Positions 8,110 through 16,388 of a DNA stretch of 64,000 nucleotides are shown in pieces (within the stretch, counting starts at the first letter, position 1; every line of letters begins with the position of its first letter). Source of the DNA: Planomonospora sp. ID67723 (GTDB lineage: Bacteria > Actinomycetota > Actinomycetes > Streptosporangiales > Streptosporangiaceae); NCBI RefSeq assembly GCF_015711605.1, contig NZ_JABTEZ010000002.1, forward strand, positions 434,001 to 498,000, in the 5' to 3' direction. A program made the position numbers and the translations under genes. The notes below the pieces were generated by a model, which did not search any database, had not been told where the DNA came from, and saw nothing but the letters and a program-made list of their open reading frames with translations.

Positions 8110-8574
8110 TCAGTCTGCTTCGGGATGGGTGGCGCGTTCCTCCAGGGGCGGAGCGGGCGGCGTATGGAAGGCCAATCCTGAGATCCGTCCCGACTGGATC
8201 ACCGGACCGAACTGCACGCCTCCGCTGACGACGTTGCGCACGGTGTTCGTTCGCGGGGCGCGCAGCTCCGAGTCCAAGGCGCCGAGCAGGCGCAGCAGTT
8301 CGGCGGCCGTAACGGGGTCGGACAGCAGCAGACGACGCAGCCGGAGGCGCCACTGAGCCTCCACGTCAGCCGCCATGCCGTCGTTGCCTGCTTCATACGC
8401 GGCCACGACTTCGCTGCGGGAGATGTCCAGCTCGCGGACCATGTCTTCCGCTGCATGCTTGCTGGCGAAGAACCGCGTAAGTCTTTCCTTCACCTGGGTC
8501 CAGGAATCCGTGACCATCAGCCCTATCAGCGTCGCTGCTCCCGAACCCGCCAGTGCGGCAAGCTCTGCTTCCAC
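8110..8574 (-). CDS. Small protein with C-terminal RHIM-like motif, last gene of the TIR cluster
   Basis: 154 residues from GTG 8574, chosen because GGAGG lies six bases upstream (the frame stays open to 8691). Residues 1-25 (VEAELAALAGSGAATLIGLM) form a hydrophobic helix. The middle is helical and charged. Near the C-terminus comes NTVRNVVSGGVQFGPVIQSG followed by RISGLAFH. This G-x-V-x-G-P-V-I-Q-x-G-x-I-x-G pattern resembles RHIM-like amyloid signalling motifs (BASS3 type) of actinobacterial immune proteins, including a V-Q-x-G tetrad. Function is inferred: an adaptor or executor recruited through the motif. It lies 55 bp after the SPFH-like gene on the same strand. Confidence 0.55.
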   Translation of the reverse strand: MEAELAALAGSGAATLIGLMVTDSWTQVKERLTRFFASKHAAEDMVRELDISRSEVVAAYEAGNDGMAADVEAQWRLRLRRLLLSDPVTAAELLRLLGALDSELRAPRTNTVRNVVSGGVQFGPVIQSGRISGLAFHTPPAPPLEERATHPEAD

Positions 8575-8629
8575 GATCCACCTCCGAGAAACGTCGTCAG
8601 GGCCGACATGGTGAATGCTGTGATGCGGC

Positions 8630-9709
8630 TCATCCGAGATCATCGATCGGTGGTCCCTCGCTGGGCCTGCCGGAGGCAGGGGCCTCGTCATCGGGCATGA
8701 AGTCGTCAGGCGCGTCGAATCTGCGTATCAGGTCGTCGGCGACGTCCTGCTTTCCGTACTTGGTGAGGCACTCGGCCACCTGCCTGCTGAACAGGGCGCG
8801 TTGCGGGTCGCCGTCCGGAAAGTCAGCGGACTGCAAGAAGGCCGCGAAGAGGTCGACGGCGGAAGAGTCACGCCTCAAGCCGGATGTGTCTGGCTCGCCG
8901 TCGTCCGCCGGCCGGGGGGAGGACGGCCACTGGGTCAAATGGCGAAAATGCTCGGGAACCTCCTGGTTGTTCGCGGCGGAGGAGACCTGGGCGAGGATGC
9001 CTAGGTCCTGCACCACCTTCTCCACCTGGTCGTCGTTCCTGCTGAGCCACCAGACCACGGCGCTACCGGGGTCCTTCAGCACGTCCTTCCCCAGGTACTC
9101 GCGCCTGCTCTGTTCGTATGTCCTCTCGTGCTCCCAGACGGCCTTCTGCTTGCGTATCTCCGCGAGTTTGTCCAACCGCTGCCGGTCGTGATCGGAGAGG
9201 GTGAGCGCGACCGACTCGGCCATCGCCCGCACACGTTCCGCGGCGTCCGGTTGCATCGTGCCCAGCGCACCGTTCAGTTCGTGCTGGACGAGCGAGGCTC
9301 TTCCGGGAGGCCGGTTCCTCGTGATGGCCATGGCGCGCTCCAGGATTGCGTCGACCGCCAGGCCTCCGAGGTTGGCACCCGCCTTGCCCGTCACTCCGCC
9401 GAGGGGAGACCAGCGCACCGTTGCCGAGAAGAGGAAGTCGTAATCCTCCTCCTGGCTCGGCAGCGCGACGTCGACGACCTGATGCTCCCGGTTCTCAACC
9501 GGTGGCGGGAGGAAGTACGTCGGCTCCACCGGAGAGGTGGCATGCGTTCCGCGGCCGAGGTATCTCACGATGAGAAGCGCGGCGCCGGCCACCGCGGCGA
9601 GCGCCGCCCACACCCAGCGCGGAAACGGGGCGAACACGATGAGGCCGGTGAGGAGCAGTCCCGCGAAGACGGTGAAATAAATGGTGATCGTTCTACGACC
9701 GGAGCCCAT
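8630..9709 (-). CDS. Membrane-anchored SPFH/band-7-like protein
   Basis: 359 residues from ATG 9709, preceded by AAGGA (the frame opens slightly earlier at a GTG without a site). Two N-terminal membrane helices (about 8-30 and 31-48) are followed by a cytoplasmic domain with a beta-rich segment (DYDFLFSATVRWSPLGG) and a long helix with HDRQRLDKLAEIRKQKAVWE and REYLGKDVLKDPGSAVVWWL. That strand/coiled-helix pattern resembles actinobacterial SPFH/prohibitin-like proteins. The C-terminal third is acidic and probably disordered. It sits between the P-loop protein and the RHIM-like protein and may anchor the complex at the membrane. Domain call is tentative. Confidence 0.5.
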   Translation of the reverse strand: MGSGRRTITIYFTVFAGLLLTGLIVFAPFPRWVWAALAAVAGAALLIVRYLGRGTHATSPVEPTYFLPPPVENREHQVVDVALPSQEEDYDFLFSATVRWSPLGGVTGKAGANLGGLAVDAILERAMAITRNRPPGRASLVQHELNGALGTMQPDAAERVRAMAESVALTLSDHDRQRLDKLAEIRKQKAVWEHERTYEQSRREYLGKDVLKDPGSAVVWWLSRNDDQVEKVVQDLGILAQVSSAANNQEVPEHFRHLTQWPSSPRPADDGEPDTSGLRRDSSAVDLFAAFLQSADFPDGDPQRALFSRQVAECLTKYGKQDVADDLIRRFDAPDDFMPDDEAPASGRPSEGPPIDDLG

Positions 9710-9745
9710 GGCGTTGTCCTTCTGATGTGTTGTCACGATGACGGC

Positions 9746-11716
9746 TCACAGGCCTCGGAGTCCCAGCACGGTGTCGATCTTCTGCCGGACGAGGCCGGTG
9801 AAGAGAGCACTGCGCTCCTGTCCGTCCGCTGAAGAAGAGGCCAGATCCCGGGCTGCGACGTACAGGGGGGCCAGGAGATCTGTACGCTGCCCGCCTCCCC
9901 TGATGAGGACGTCGAGAAGGGGCCCGCGATGTGCTTCGTCCTCGAGGGCTGCTCGGAACCAGTGCTGCGCCTGGGGCCGCCAGACCTCGTACGAGCACAG
10001 GAGGAAGACGAGGTGCCATCCGGCGGTCAGCTGCTCCTGCACGCCGGGGTCGGACAGCGGGGAGTGCGCGTGCGGCCCAGGAGCTGTGAGCGGTATCGGA
10101 TCGGCGAGTTCCAGGAACAGGTCGGCGTCGAACCGCCGCCACCTCTCGTTTTCCGACTGGAGCCGATGGACCAGTCGTTTCAGCATCCAGATGCGCAACT
10201 GCGTGTCGGAGCCCACTATCTGAGCGAGTGCATCCCGGGCGTGCGCGGTCCCGGTCTCCCTGCGGGCCAGGTGGTGGAGCCGGACCAGAGCCTGGTCCGG
10301 ATGGTGCGCCGCGATCATCTTCCAGCACGTCACGGTGAGCACTTGGGCGAGTTCTCGGGAGACGGAGCTCCTCGCCGCATCAAGGATCCTCTGGCGGAAG
10401 AACCGGCCGTGCGCCTCGTCTCCGAGTCCGTGGCGTAGCGCTTGGACGGAGGCTTCCAACCGGAAACGGGTTACGGGGGCTCCGGTGCACTGCCACACGA
10501 GATCCAGCAGCATGTTCGGGTGTCCGTCACGCAGACACTGCTGGGCGAACCGTTTGACCAGTTCGTCGCGGTCGCTCTGTTCCAGGCCGGGCAAGTCCAC
10601 GATTCCGGTGACCCACTTCTGGATGGGTTTTCGCAACTCCGGCCAGTGGGTCCAGAAGTGGGACCGGACCGCGGAGTCGTATCCGAACTTGCCGAACCTG
10701 ACCCGGCCGGAGGCATCGGTCGATGAATCGATCTCCTTGAGGCGTACGGTGAGGTCCGTGTGCTCCAGCAGAGGGAGGTCGGCCTGCGGGTGCCCCACCT
10801 CCCGTAGGAGCGCAGCGGTGGCACGGTGAATGGCCTCGGCGCGGGCTCCGTGCATCATGGCGGTGGCCAGTAGCAACGCTCGTTGTGGCCCTTCACGCAG
10901 GATGGTGAGCTTTTCCGTGACACGTGTGCTCTGCCGGTTGTCCAGTACGGCCAGGGCGTCCTCGCACCAGGCGGCGAACCCGCTCTCCGACCTTTCTCGC
11001 GCCTCGACGACGAGCTCGGCGAGGTCCGCGATCTTCCGCATCGAGGGCGCCCCCGCCAGGAAATCCGAGAGGGGCTCGGGAGAGGAGTCGGTCTCGGCGA
11101 CCGGGATGTCCGCCGCACGCAGGTAGCGCTGGAACACCGTCTGCTCGGGCGGGCGGGTGATCTCGATTCGGAAGGCGCTGAGATCCGGTTGAAGCCGCCC
11201 GGCCGTCCCGGCCGGGAGCACCACCACCAGCCGGGCGGCGTGATCGTGCGCGGCCACCCGGAGATCGTGAAGTTCGCCCTGGACCTTGGACCAGGTCTGT
11301 TCGTCGGCGGACGCCGACAGGTCCACCAGGATCAGAGCGTCGTCTCCGACCTGGTCGAGGTCGAGACAGCGCTGCCCGCCGTCCTCGTCCGGCAGGATTT
11401 CGTGGAACGTCTCGCGTCCGGAGTACAGCTCGTTCAGGAGCATCCATGCCGCGCTCCTCCGCCCCGCGCCCGGTGCTCCGTCCAGGAAGACGGTGCCGTT
11501 GCATTCCAGGACCCGGCGGGCGCGGGCGAGACCCGGCGGGGGGACGAAACGCTTCCGGAGCCAGGCCAGCTGGTCGCCGGCGATACGCCGGGGGTCTTTG
11601 CCGGCGGCCTGCGCCAGCTGCGTGAACGATATGTGCTGAGTCACGTACTGGTCGCCGTCGCCCGTGTGCGTCGCTCCGTAGTTGCTCTCGACAAAGGTGC
11701 CGGACCGCCCGTTCAA
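9746..11716 (-). CDS. Large P-loop-like protein with degenerate Walker A, partner of the TIR protein
   Basis: 656 residues from a TTG at 11716 whose first bases overlap the TIR gene stop (TTGA); GGAGAGG precedes it. The N-terminal 30 residues are Gly/Asn/Thr-rich (ESNYGATHTGDGDQYV), like the tail of the TIR protein. Next come LAWLRKRFVPPPG and VFLDGAPGAGRRSAAWMLL, a P-loop in which Arg replaces the Walker A lysine, and a Walker-B-like DDALILVDLSAS. The remaining roughly 450 residues are helical with no recognised repeat. It resembles a STAND-like scaffold that may bind but not hydrolyse nucleotide. Role in immunity is inferred from the TIR neighbour. Confidence 0.55.
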   Translation of the reverse strand: MNGRSGTFVESNYGATHTGDGDQYVTQHISFTQLAQAAGKDPRRIAGDQLAWLRKRFVPPPGLARARRVLECNGTVFLDGAPGAGRRSAAWMLLNELYSGRETFHEILPDEDGGQRCLDLDQVGDDALILVDLSASADEQTWSKVQGELHDLRVAAHDHAARLVVVLPAGTAGRLQPDLSAFRIEITRPPEQTVFQRYLRAADIPVAETDSSPEPLSDFLAGAPSMRKIADLAELVVEARERSESGFAAWCEDALAVLDNRQSTRVTEKLTILREGPQRALLLATAMMHGARAEAIHRATAALLREVGHPQADLPLLEHTDLTVRLKEIDSSTDASGRVRFGKFGYDSAVRSHFWTHWPELRKPIQKWVTGIVDLPGLEQSDRDELVKRFAQQCLRDGHPNMLLDLVWQCTGAPVTRFRLEASVQALRHGLGDEAHGRFFRQRILDAARSSVSRELAQVLTVTCWKMIAAHHPDQALVRLHHLARRETGTAHARDALAQIVGSDTQLRIWMLKRLVHRLQSENERWRRFDADLFLELADPIPLTAPGPHAHSPLSDPGVQEQLTAGWHLVFLLCSYEVWRPQAQHWFRAALEDEAHRGPLLDVLIRGGGQRTDLLAPLYVAARDLASSSADGQERSALFTGLVRQKIDTVLGLRGL

Positions 11717-12456
11717 CGCTTGCCCTCTCCGTCCTCGCGGGAGTTCCCGAACCGGTGGCCGATGCCGCCGTGGTTGTCTCCGGCGACATACGTCGCCCCG
11801 TCGCCGGAGAAGTGCTGGGAGTCGCGGTAGACGTTGCCACTGCCCAGATGGGCGATCCCGTGGTTGTTCTTGATGCCGGTGCCGACGTCCCCGGCGGTGA
11901 TGTCGCGGCCCTGGAGGACCGGGCCGTGCACGTTGTCCGCCGCGTTGGAGACGGAACCGGAATCGGGGGCCGTCGCTCGGGAAGCAGGACGGACGACCGG
12001 CCCGAGCGACGGGATCCACTCGGCGAGCCTGGTGAACAGGCGTCTGAGGCCGGCCTGGAGGTCCTCCACGTCCAGGCGCTCCGATTGGACCTCGGCGAGC
12101 CACTTCAGTTCCAACGGAAGATCTGCCGGATCCAACCGTCTGGCGCCCGGCCCTTCCAGGACGGGTACGACCGGTATGCCGAAGGTGAGCGCCTCGAGAA
12201 GCTCCCGGCGGACCCAGTCGTCTTTGTCACGCAGCCTGGGGGAGCGGGTCCAGGCCGGGCCGATGACGGCGAGCACGACGGTGGCGCGCCGTACGTTGCC
12301 GAGCAGTTCCTCGGGGAAGCGCTGACCGGGCCTGATGGACCTGGTGGCGCGGAAGACGTGGTCCTCTCCTCCGAGGATTCCGGAGAGCTCCCTGTCGATG
12401 AGGAGGGCGGTCTTCTCCCCGTCGCCGGTGCGGTAGTTGATGAACACGGTGGCCAT
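11713..12456 (-). CDS. TIR-domain protein with Gly/Asn-rich signalling tail
   Basis: 247 residues from ATG 12456 (GAGAGGA upstream). Residues 1-135 are a TIR domain: VFINYRTGDGEKTA (box 1), FPEELLGNVRRATVVLAVIGP, and DDWVRRELLEAL, whose glutamate near 85 corresponds to the catalytic Glu of NAD-cleaving TIR domains. The tail (about 165-247) has SNAADNVHGPVLQGRDITAG, a RHIM-like G-P-V-x-Q-x-x-x-I pattern, then Gly/Asn/His-rich segments ending YVAGDNHGGIGHRFG. Bacterial TIR proteins commonly deplete NAD+ as anti-phage effectors. It overlaps the P-loop gene by 4 bases and follows the XRE gene by 11 bp. Confidence 0.72.
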   Translation of the reverse strand: MATVFINYRTGDGEKTALLIDRELSGILGGEDHVFRATRSIRPGQRFPEELLGNVRRATVVLAVIGPAWTRSPRLRDKDDWVRRELLEALTFGIPVVPVLEGPGARRLDPADLPLELKWLAEVQSERLDVEDLQAGLRRLFTRLAEWIPSLGPVVRPASRATAPDSGSVSNAADNVHGPVLQGRDITAGDVGTGIKNNHGIAHLGSGNVYRDSQHFSGDGATYVAGDNHGGIGHRFGNSREDGEGKR

Positions 12457-13666
12457 GAGGGTCCTCTCTACGGGGTGATGATCTGGATGGTCGTACCGAG
12501 GTCGGGAGCGAGTTCGCGTACCGACCGGTTGCGCGGGTGACGGGCCAGGACACGAGCGAGGTTGCGCAGGTCCGGGGCGATCGTGGCCGAACCCACCGTG
12601 ATGACGTCGCCGAGCAGCCTGCCGGTGAGGGCGCACGCGTGGTCGACTTCCCCGGCCGCCGCGTGGGCGAGCGCGCAGCGCACCCCGTAACGGACCCGGG
12701 TACGCAGCGCCTGGGGTGACACCCGCTTCAACTGCGCTTCCATGATTTCGGCGGCCTCGGCCGGCCGCCCCAGGTCGTACAGGCACCAACCGGTGATCAT
12801 CCCGGCCGGGTCGGTCAAGTTGGTGGTGCCGATGACGGGTACGTCGGGGTCGGGGATATGGCCGGTGAGGAGCGTCCGTGCCCGGTCCAGAGCGCGCATG
12901 CAGGCCTCGTAGTCGCCCGCGAGCGCATGGCCCTGCGCCTCCCGCTGCGCGGCCAGGCCGCGGATCCGCGGTGGAACCCTGCCGCTCTGCGCCTGCCTGG
13001 CCAACTCGACGGTCTGCACCGCATCCTCGCGGTAGAGCGTGACCAGCGCTCGGCGGACCAGTCCGTACGCGGCCAGGTCATGGTCGCCGCCGGCGGCCGC
13101 CAGGTCGACGGCACGTTGCGTCCACCACAGCGCCGCCTGCTCGTTTCCCGTCTCCTGCACCAGCCAGCCGACGTACTCGGCGTACCGGGCACCGAGTCGC
13201 AGCAGCCCTTGACGGGTCCGGGAACCGGCATGGACGGACAACTCCCGGAGCGTATGGGTCTGTGCGATGAGCGCGGGGAGCAGAAGGCCGGGACCGACCG
13301 TCTGGCCGATCCGCCGGTAATGGTCGAAAAGCGAGCGGGACGTTCCCAGAAGCATCGGGTCCTCGGTTCCAGCTTGGTTCGCCGGTCCGCCGATGCTCAT
13401 CCCCGCGATCGAGACCGCGCCAGCGGCCATCGCCTGCCTCCGGCTCATGGGCTGGAACCGGTTCTGCCCGTCTACGGACAACTGCATCAACCACACCTCG
13501 TCGTCACCGTTCTCTTGGGCGGGTTCTCTGTCAGGAAGTGGCCCGCAGACCAGAGAGGCGAGTCGGCCTCCGGCATCGAGTACGTTGTCGCAGAGACGAG
13601 CCAGTTCGCGGCTCGGTGCTTTGATGCCTCGTTCGACCTTGCTGATCTGGCCTTTGCTGTAATGAA

Positions 13667-14593
13667 TGCATTTCATCCTCGGGCGCCCTGAGCAACACGG
13701 TGGTTCTGTAGGACGGCGATGGCCTTGACGAGGTGGCCGGCTTTGCTGGGGCTGCAGCGCAGCTTCCGGAGGATTCTCCATGACTTGAGCTGCGCGTTCG
13801 CGCGCTCGCCGGGTCCGCGGAGCTTGGCGTGTGATCGGTTGGCCTGCTTCTGGGACTGCGGCTTGTTGCGGCCTTTGTACGGGGTGATGACGACGGTGGC
13901 CTCGGCCCCCTGGTAGCCCTTATCGGCCAAGGTGAGGATCCCTGCCTTCTCCAGTTCGCGCAGGATGCCCCATACTCTGGCCGCGGTCAGGTCGTGCATG
14001 CTGCCCGGCATCGCGCCGGAGGTCCACAGGATCGTCCCGTCCGGGCCCGCGATCACCTGCACGTTCATGCCGTGGATTCGATGCTTGCCGGAGAAGTAGG
14101 GACGGTCGGCCCGCACGCGGTCGGTGTGGATGAGCGTGCCGTCCAAGATGAGGTGGGTCAGCCCGTCCTGCTTGGCTTTGCGTAAGGCCTGGGTGAGCTT
14201 GGGCGAGCGTGCTGACAGCAGCATGACGGTCTCCTGCACGTACCGCCAGGCCGTCGTCGCCGACACGCCGAATCCCGCGCTGATCTCGGCGAACGTCTCA
14301 TCTTTGCGCAGGTGGATCAGCACCATCAGGGCCTGCTGGCCGGGGTTGAGTCGCCGCCAGATCGATCCGATGGCCTTGCGGTGGCGGCGGATGAGCCCGG
14401 CGACGTAGTTCAGCGTTGAACGCGACAAATCGACGGCAGCACGGTAGAACAGCACCCGAAGCTCCTGGTTGTAGCGGGCGTTGGTTGTGGTGATCAACCC
14501 GTCTACCAGGAGCTTCTCTACTTCCGAGGACGAACCGTCAACTCGCGATCATGCCGTGACCAGCGGCCCGGCCCTCAGGGATGAAATGGGTTC
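13667..14593 (-). mobile_element. IS5-family insertion sequence, complete
   Basis: About 927 bp carrying one transposase gene. Near-terminal inverted repeats are CATTTCATCC at 13669 and GGATGAAATG at 14579. The direct repeat AATGAA flanks it (13661-13666 and 14594-14599) and restores the XRE reading frame when one copy is removed. A 5' fragment of a close relative lies at 18452. Confidence 0.85.
13673..14497 (-). CDS. IS5-family DDE transposase
   Basis: 274 residues from a TTG at 14497, apparently intact. The N-terminal helix-turn-helix (FAEISAGFGVSATTAWRYV) is followed by a DDE_4-type catalytic domain: LDGTLIHTDR with the first Asp, GSMHDLTAARVW, LADKGYQGAEA with the second Asp, and GPGERANAQLKSWRIL with the Glu. 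It moves the element inserted into the XRE regulator gene. Its TGA stop lies inside the inverted repeat. Confidence 0.9.
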   Translation of the reverse strand: MITTTNARYNQELRVLFYRAAVDLSRSTLNYVAGLIRRHRKAIGSIWRRLNPGQQALMVLIHLRKDETFAEISAGFGVSATTAWRYVQETVMLLSARSPKLTQALRKAKQDGLTHLILDGTLIHTDRVRADRPYFSGKHRIHGMNVQVIAGPDGTILWTSGAMPGSMHDLTAARVWGILRELEKAGILTLADKGYQGAEATVVITPYKGRNKPQSQKQANRSHAKLRGPGERANAQLKSWRILRKLRCSPSKAGHLVKAIAVLQNHRVAQGARG

Positions 14594-14687
14594 AATGAAC
14601 CAGCTTGGATAAATCGGTAAGGGTGAGATCGGCGGCGAGGCGCCGTCTGCGAAGTTCCCTGCCGAAATGGATCGGCTGCTCGACCAC

Positions 14688-15060
14688 ACGAACCTCCGTC
14701 GCCGTCTGCCCGTGCAGTCTTGAGCCGGTGCGCACCAGCCTGCGTCATCTGCTCTCGGGGAGACAAGACTCGTCCTGGGGTTTCCCGTTTCCTCCTTCGA
14801 AGGAAACGGGAGGTCTTCATTCCTGTCCAGGTTGATCCGAGTGCTCTATGTGGCTTCTTCCTGGTCTCAGAGGATGTTGCCGCGCGAACATGGTCTTCAG
14901 TGGCCGGTTGAAGCCCGGTCGGCCGAAGGGAAAAGGCGGGTACCGGGTTTCACATAGGGTGGCCCGGAAATCGGATGGGAAGACTTGTTCGCATGTTGCG
15001 GGAGGAGTCGCCGATTGCAACTAAAGGAGCAGCCCGTATAGGAGGTTAGGGAGCGAAATT
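14688..15060. other. No convincing gene between the XRE promoter and the next short ORF
   Basis: About 370 bp that should contain the promoter of the broken XRE gene. A short hairpin, CCCGTTTCCTCCTTCG with GAAGGAAACGGG, lies at 14789-14812. Small frames here have no recognisable product. Confidence 0.5.
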
Positions 15061-15231
15061 ATGGCCCTTGATTTTCTTGGGGTCGCCCGAGTGACGATCG
15101 ACCAGGCGTCGTCTCCGGCGGCGGTGGGGTGTCCGGGAGATGAGGTGCTCGGACGGGCACGTGGTGGGCGCGGACATGCGTCCGTGCCCACGTACGGGCC
15201 GTCAGTAGCCGTCACCGGCAACCGACGCTGA
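15061..15231 (+). CDS. Possible small protein, 56 residues
   Basis: ATG 15061 follows AGGGAGCG and an earlier TAGGAGG. The product starts MALDFLGVARVTIDQASSPA and lacks a known domain, although N-terminal hydrophobic start-ups of this kind occur in small actinomycete proteins on integrative elements. It ends just before att copy 2. Coding status uncertain. Confidence 0.3.
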   Translation: MALDFLGVARVTIDQASSPAAVGCPGDEVLGRARGGRGHASVPTYGPSVAVTGNRR

Positions 15232-15290
15232 CGTGCGGAAACGTCCTTATACGGCACCGTCGATCATGGGCCGTCACGGGGTGAGGCACG

Positions 15291-15464
15291 CTCGTAATCC
15301 CTGGGTCGCGGGTTCGAGTCCCGCCCGTCCTACCCTCCGCGATCAGGACAAGAGCGCCTCTGACCTGGACTTCTGCGGTTTGAAGCGCTCCTCTGCTGTC
15401 CGGCTGTCAACGGCCGTCGTCGGCCTCTGGCGGGTGATCGTGCCGAATACGTGCCGAAGTTTCG
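15291..15464 (+). repeat. Direct repeat copy 2: tRNA 3' half plus arm
   Basis: Starts at CTCGTAATCC and repeats the 41-bp tRNA core with two changes, then the 132-bp arm found after the real tRNA. The 5' half of the tRNA is missing, so it is not a gene but a former attachment site between two integrated segments. Confidence 0.85.
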
Positions 15465-15768
15465 ACAAGGCTTCCAGGCCACCGTGATGCCGCGGTTCGA
15501 TGACTGGGTCCGGTGAGAGGTCCGGGAAGGTCGCCCTCGCTCGCCAACGGCGGTGGTTCTTCGGTTGATCTACTGAAAGCGACACAGAGCGGGAAGCACA
15601 TCGTGGGGATGGCGGGCTGTAGACGTCTGGTGTCCGATCAGGGGCTCTTCGAAGGGGCGGAGCAGAGAGGCACCAGGCCGGCTGACCGAGTCAGGTCGTC
15701 ATTGTGACCACAGTAAATCATCGGGCGAAGGAAGAGTTGTGCACGCCCAAGACGGGATGGCCTGGCCA
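15465..15768. other. Non-coding stretch between att copy 2 and IS630 debris
   Basis: About 300 bp with no gene I can support on either strand. Confidence 0.4.
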
Positions 15769-16060
15769 CTGAGCTGATCATAAGTTTTGGTACTTGCTTG
15801 GGGGGCGGCGGGAGATCGGATTCCGGCGGGGCATGTTGAAAGCATGGCCAGGAAAGGTCGCAGAGCGACGTTCGAGGAGAAAGTCTTCGCCCTCCGACTG
15901 CTGGAGCGGAGCCTGTCACCGGACCGGGTGGCCGAGACGCTGGGCGTGGGCCGCGAATCGATCTTCCGGTGGAAACGCCAGGCGCGTACGGGCGGCACCG
16001 AGGCGCTGCAGATCAGGAAGGCGCCCGGTAGGCCGCGGCGGTTGAGGCCCGGCTGGCCGG
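15769..16060 (+). mobile_element. IS630-family 5' fragment with truncated transposase
   Basis: Begins with a 28-bp end sequence starting CTGAGCTGATCATAAG, which recurs inverted at 18753-18780. The transposase starts at ATG 15844 (MARKGRRATFEEKVFALRLL) and shows the helix-turn-helix DRVAETLGVGRESIFRWKRQ of IS630 proteins, then loses homology after KAPGRPRRL around 16050. No catalytic domain remains. Confidence 0.75.
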
Positions 16061-16388
16061 AGCGCTGTGAAGTGAACCGACCCAGGCTTCGTCGATGCTC
16101 GGCGGGACCTCGCCGTCACCCTGGCTCACCGAGCCATCGGTCGAACCACCCGCGAATCTCCTATCAGATGCGAACCGCGATGCCCACCGGTCTCTCTCGA
16201 CCTACAACACCGGATCACCCCAGGTCAGAAGCTGATTCGTTGGAAATTTCGTCATTGCTACCGAGACACCAAGCGATCAATCTTGTACTCCCCCAGGGGT
16301 ACCGGCGGCCGCGCCAAGCAGACGACGACCACGCGGAGCCGGTCGCCGAGGATGGACCGTGACGGCTGCCGATCTCTAAGGAGGCGTT
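16061..16388. other. Degenerate sequence before the AraC gene
   Basis: About 330 bp without a supported gene, probably decayed transposon sequence plus the AraC promoter. AAGGAGG near 16379 is the AraC ribosome site. Confidence 0.4.

Larger units (their letters stand above)
12468..14687 (-). pseudogene. XRE-type regulator with TPR-like C-terminus, split by an IS element
   Basis: The 5' part (14687 to 14600) starts at a GTG with GGAGG five bases upstream and reads VVEQPIHFGRELRRRRLAA then DLTLTDLSKLVH. The 3' part (from about 13666 down) resumes at HYSKGQISKVERGIKAPS. Together they form an intact XRE helix-turn-helix followed by about 370 residues of helical TPR-like sequence. The IS at 13667-14593 interrupts helix 3 of the HTH and leaves a 6-bp target duplication (AATGAA). 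An ATG in the IS end (13676) could still start a protein lacking the first HTH helices. It heads the TIR gene set and was probably its regulator or sensor. Confidence 0.8.

Noticed and set aside
15291-15332. Second tRNA gene
   Set aside because: Only the anticodon-loop-to-acceptor half is present; the 5' half is absent, so it is an attachment-site duplicate.
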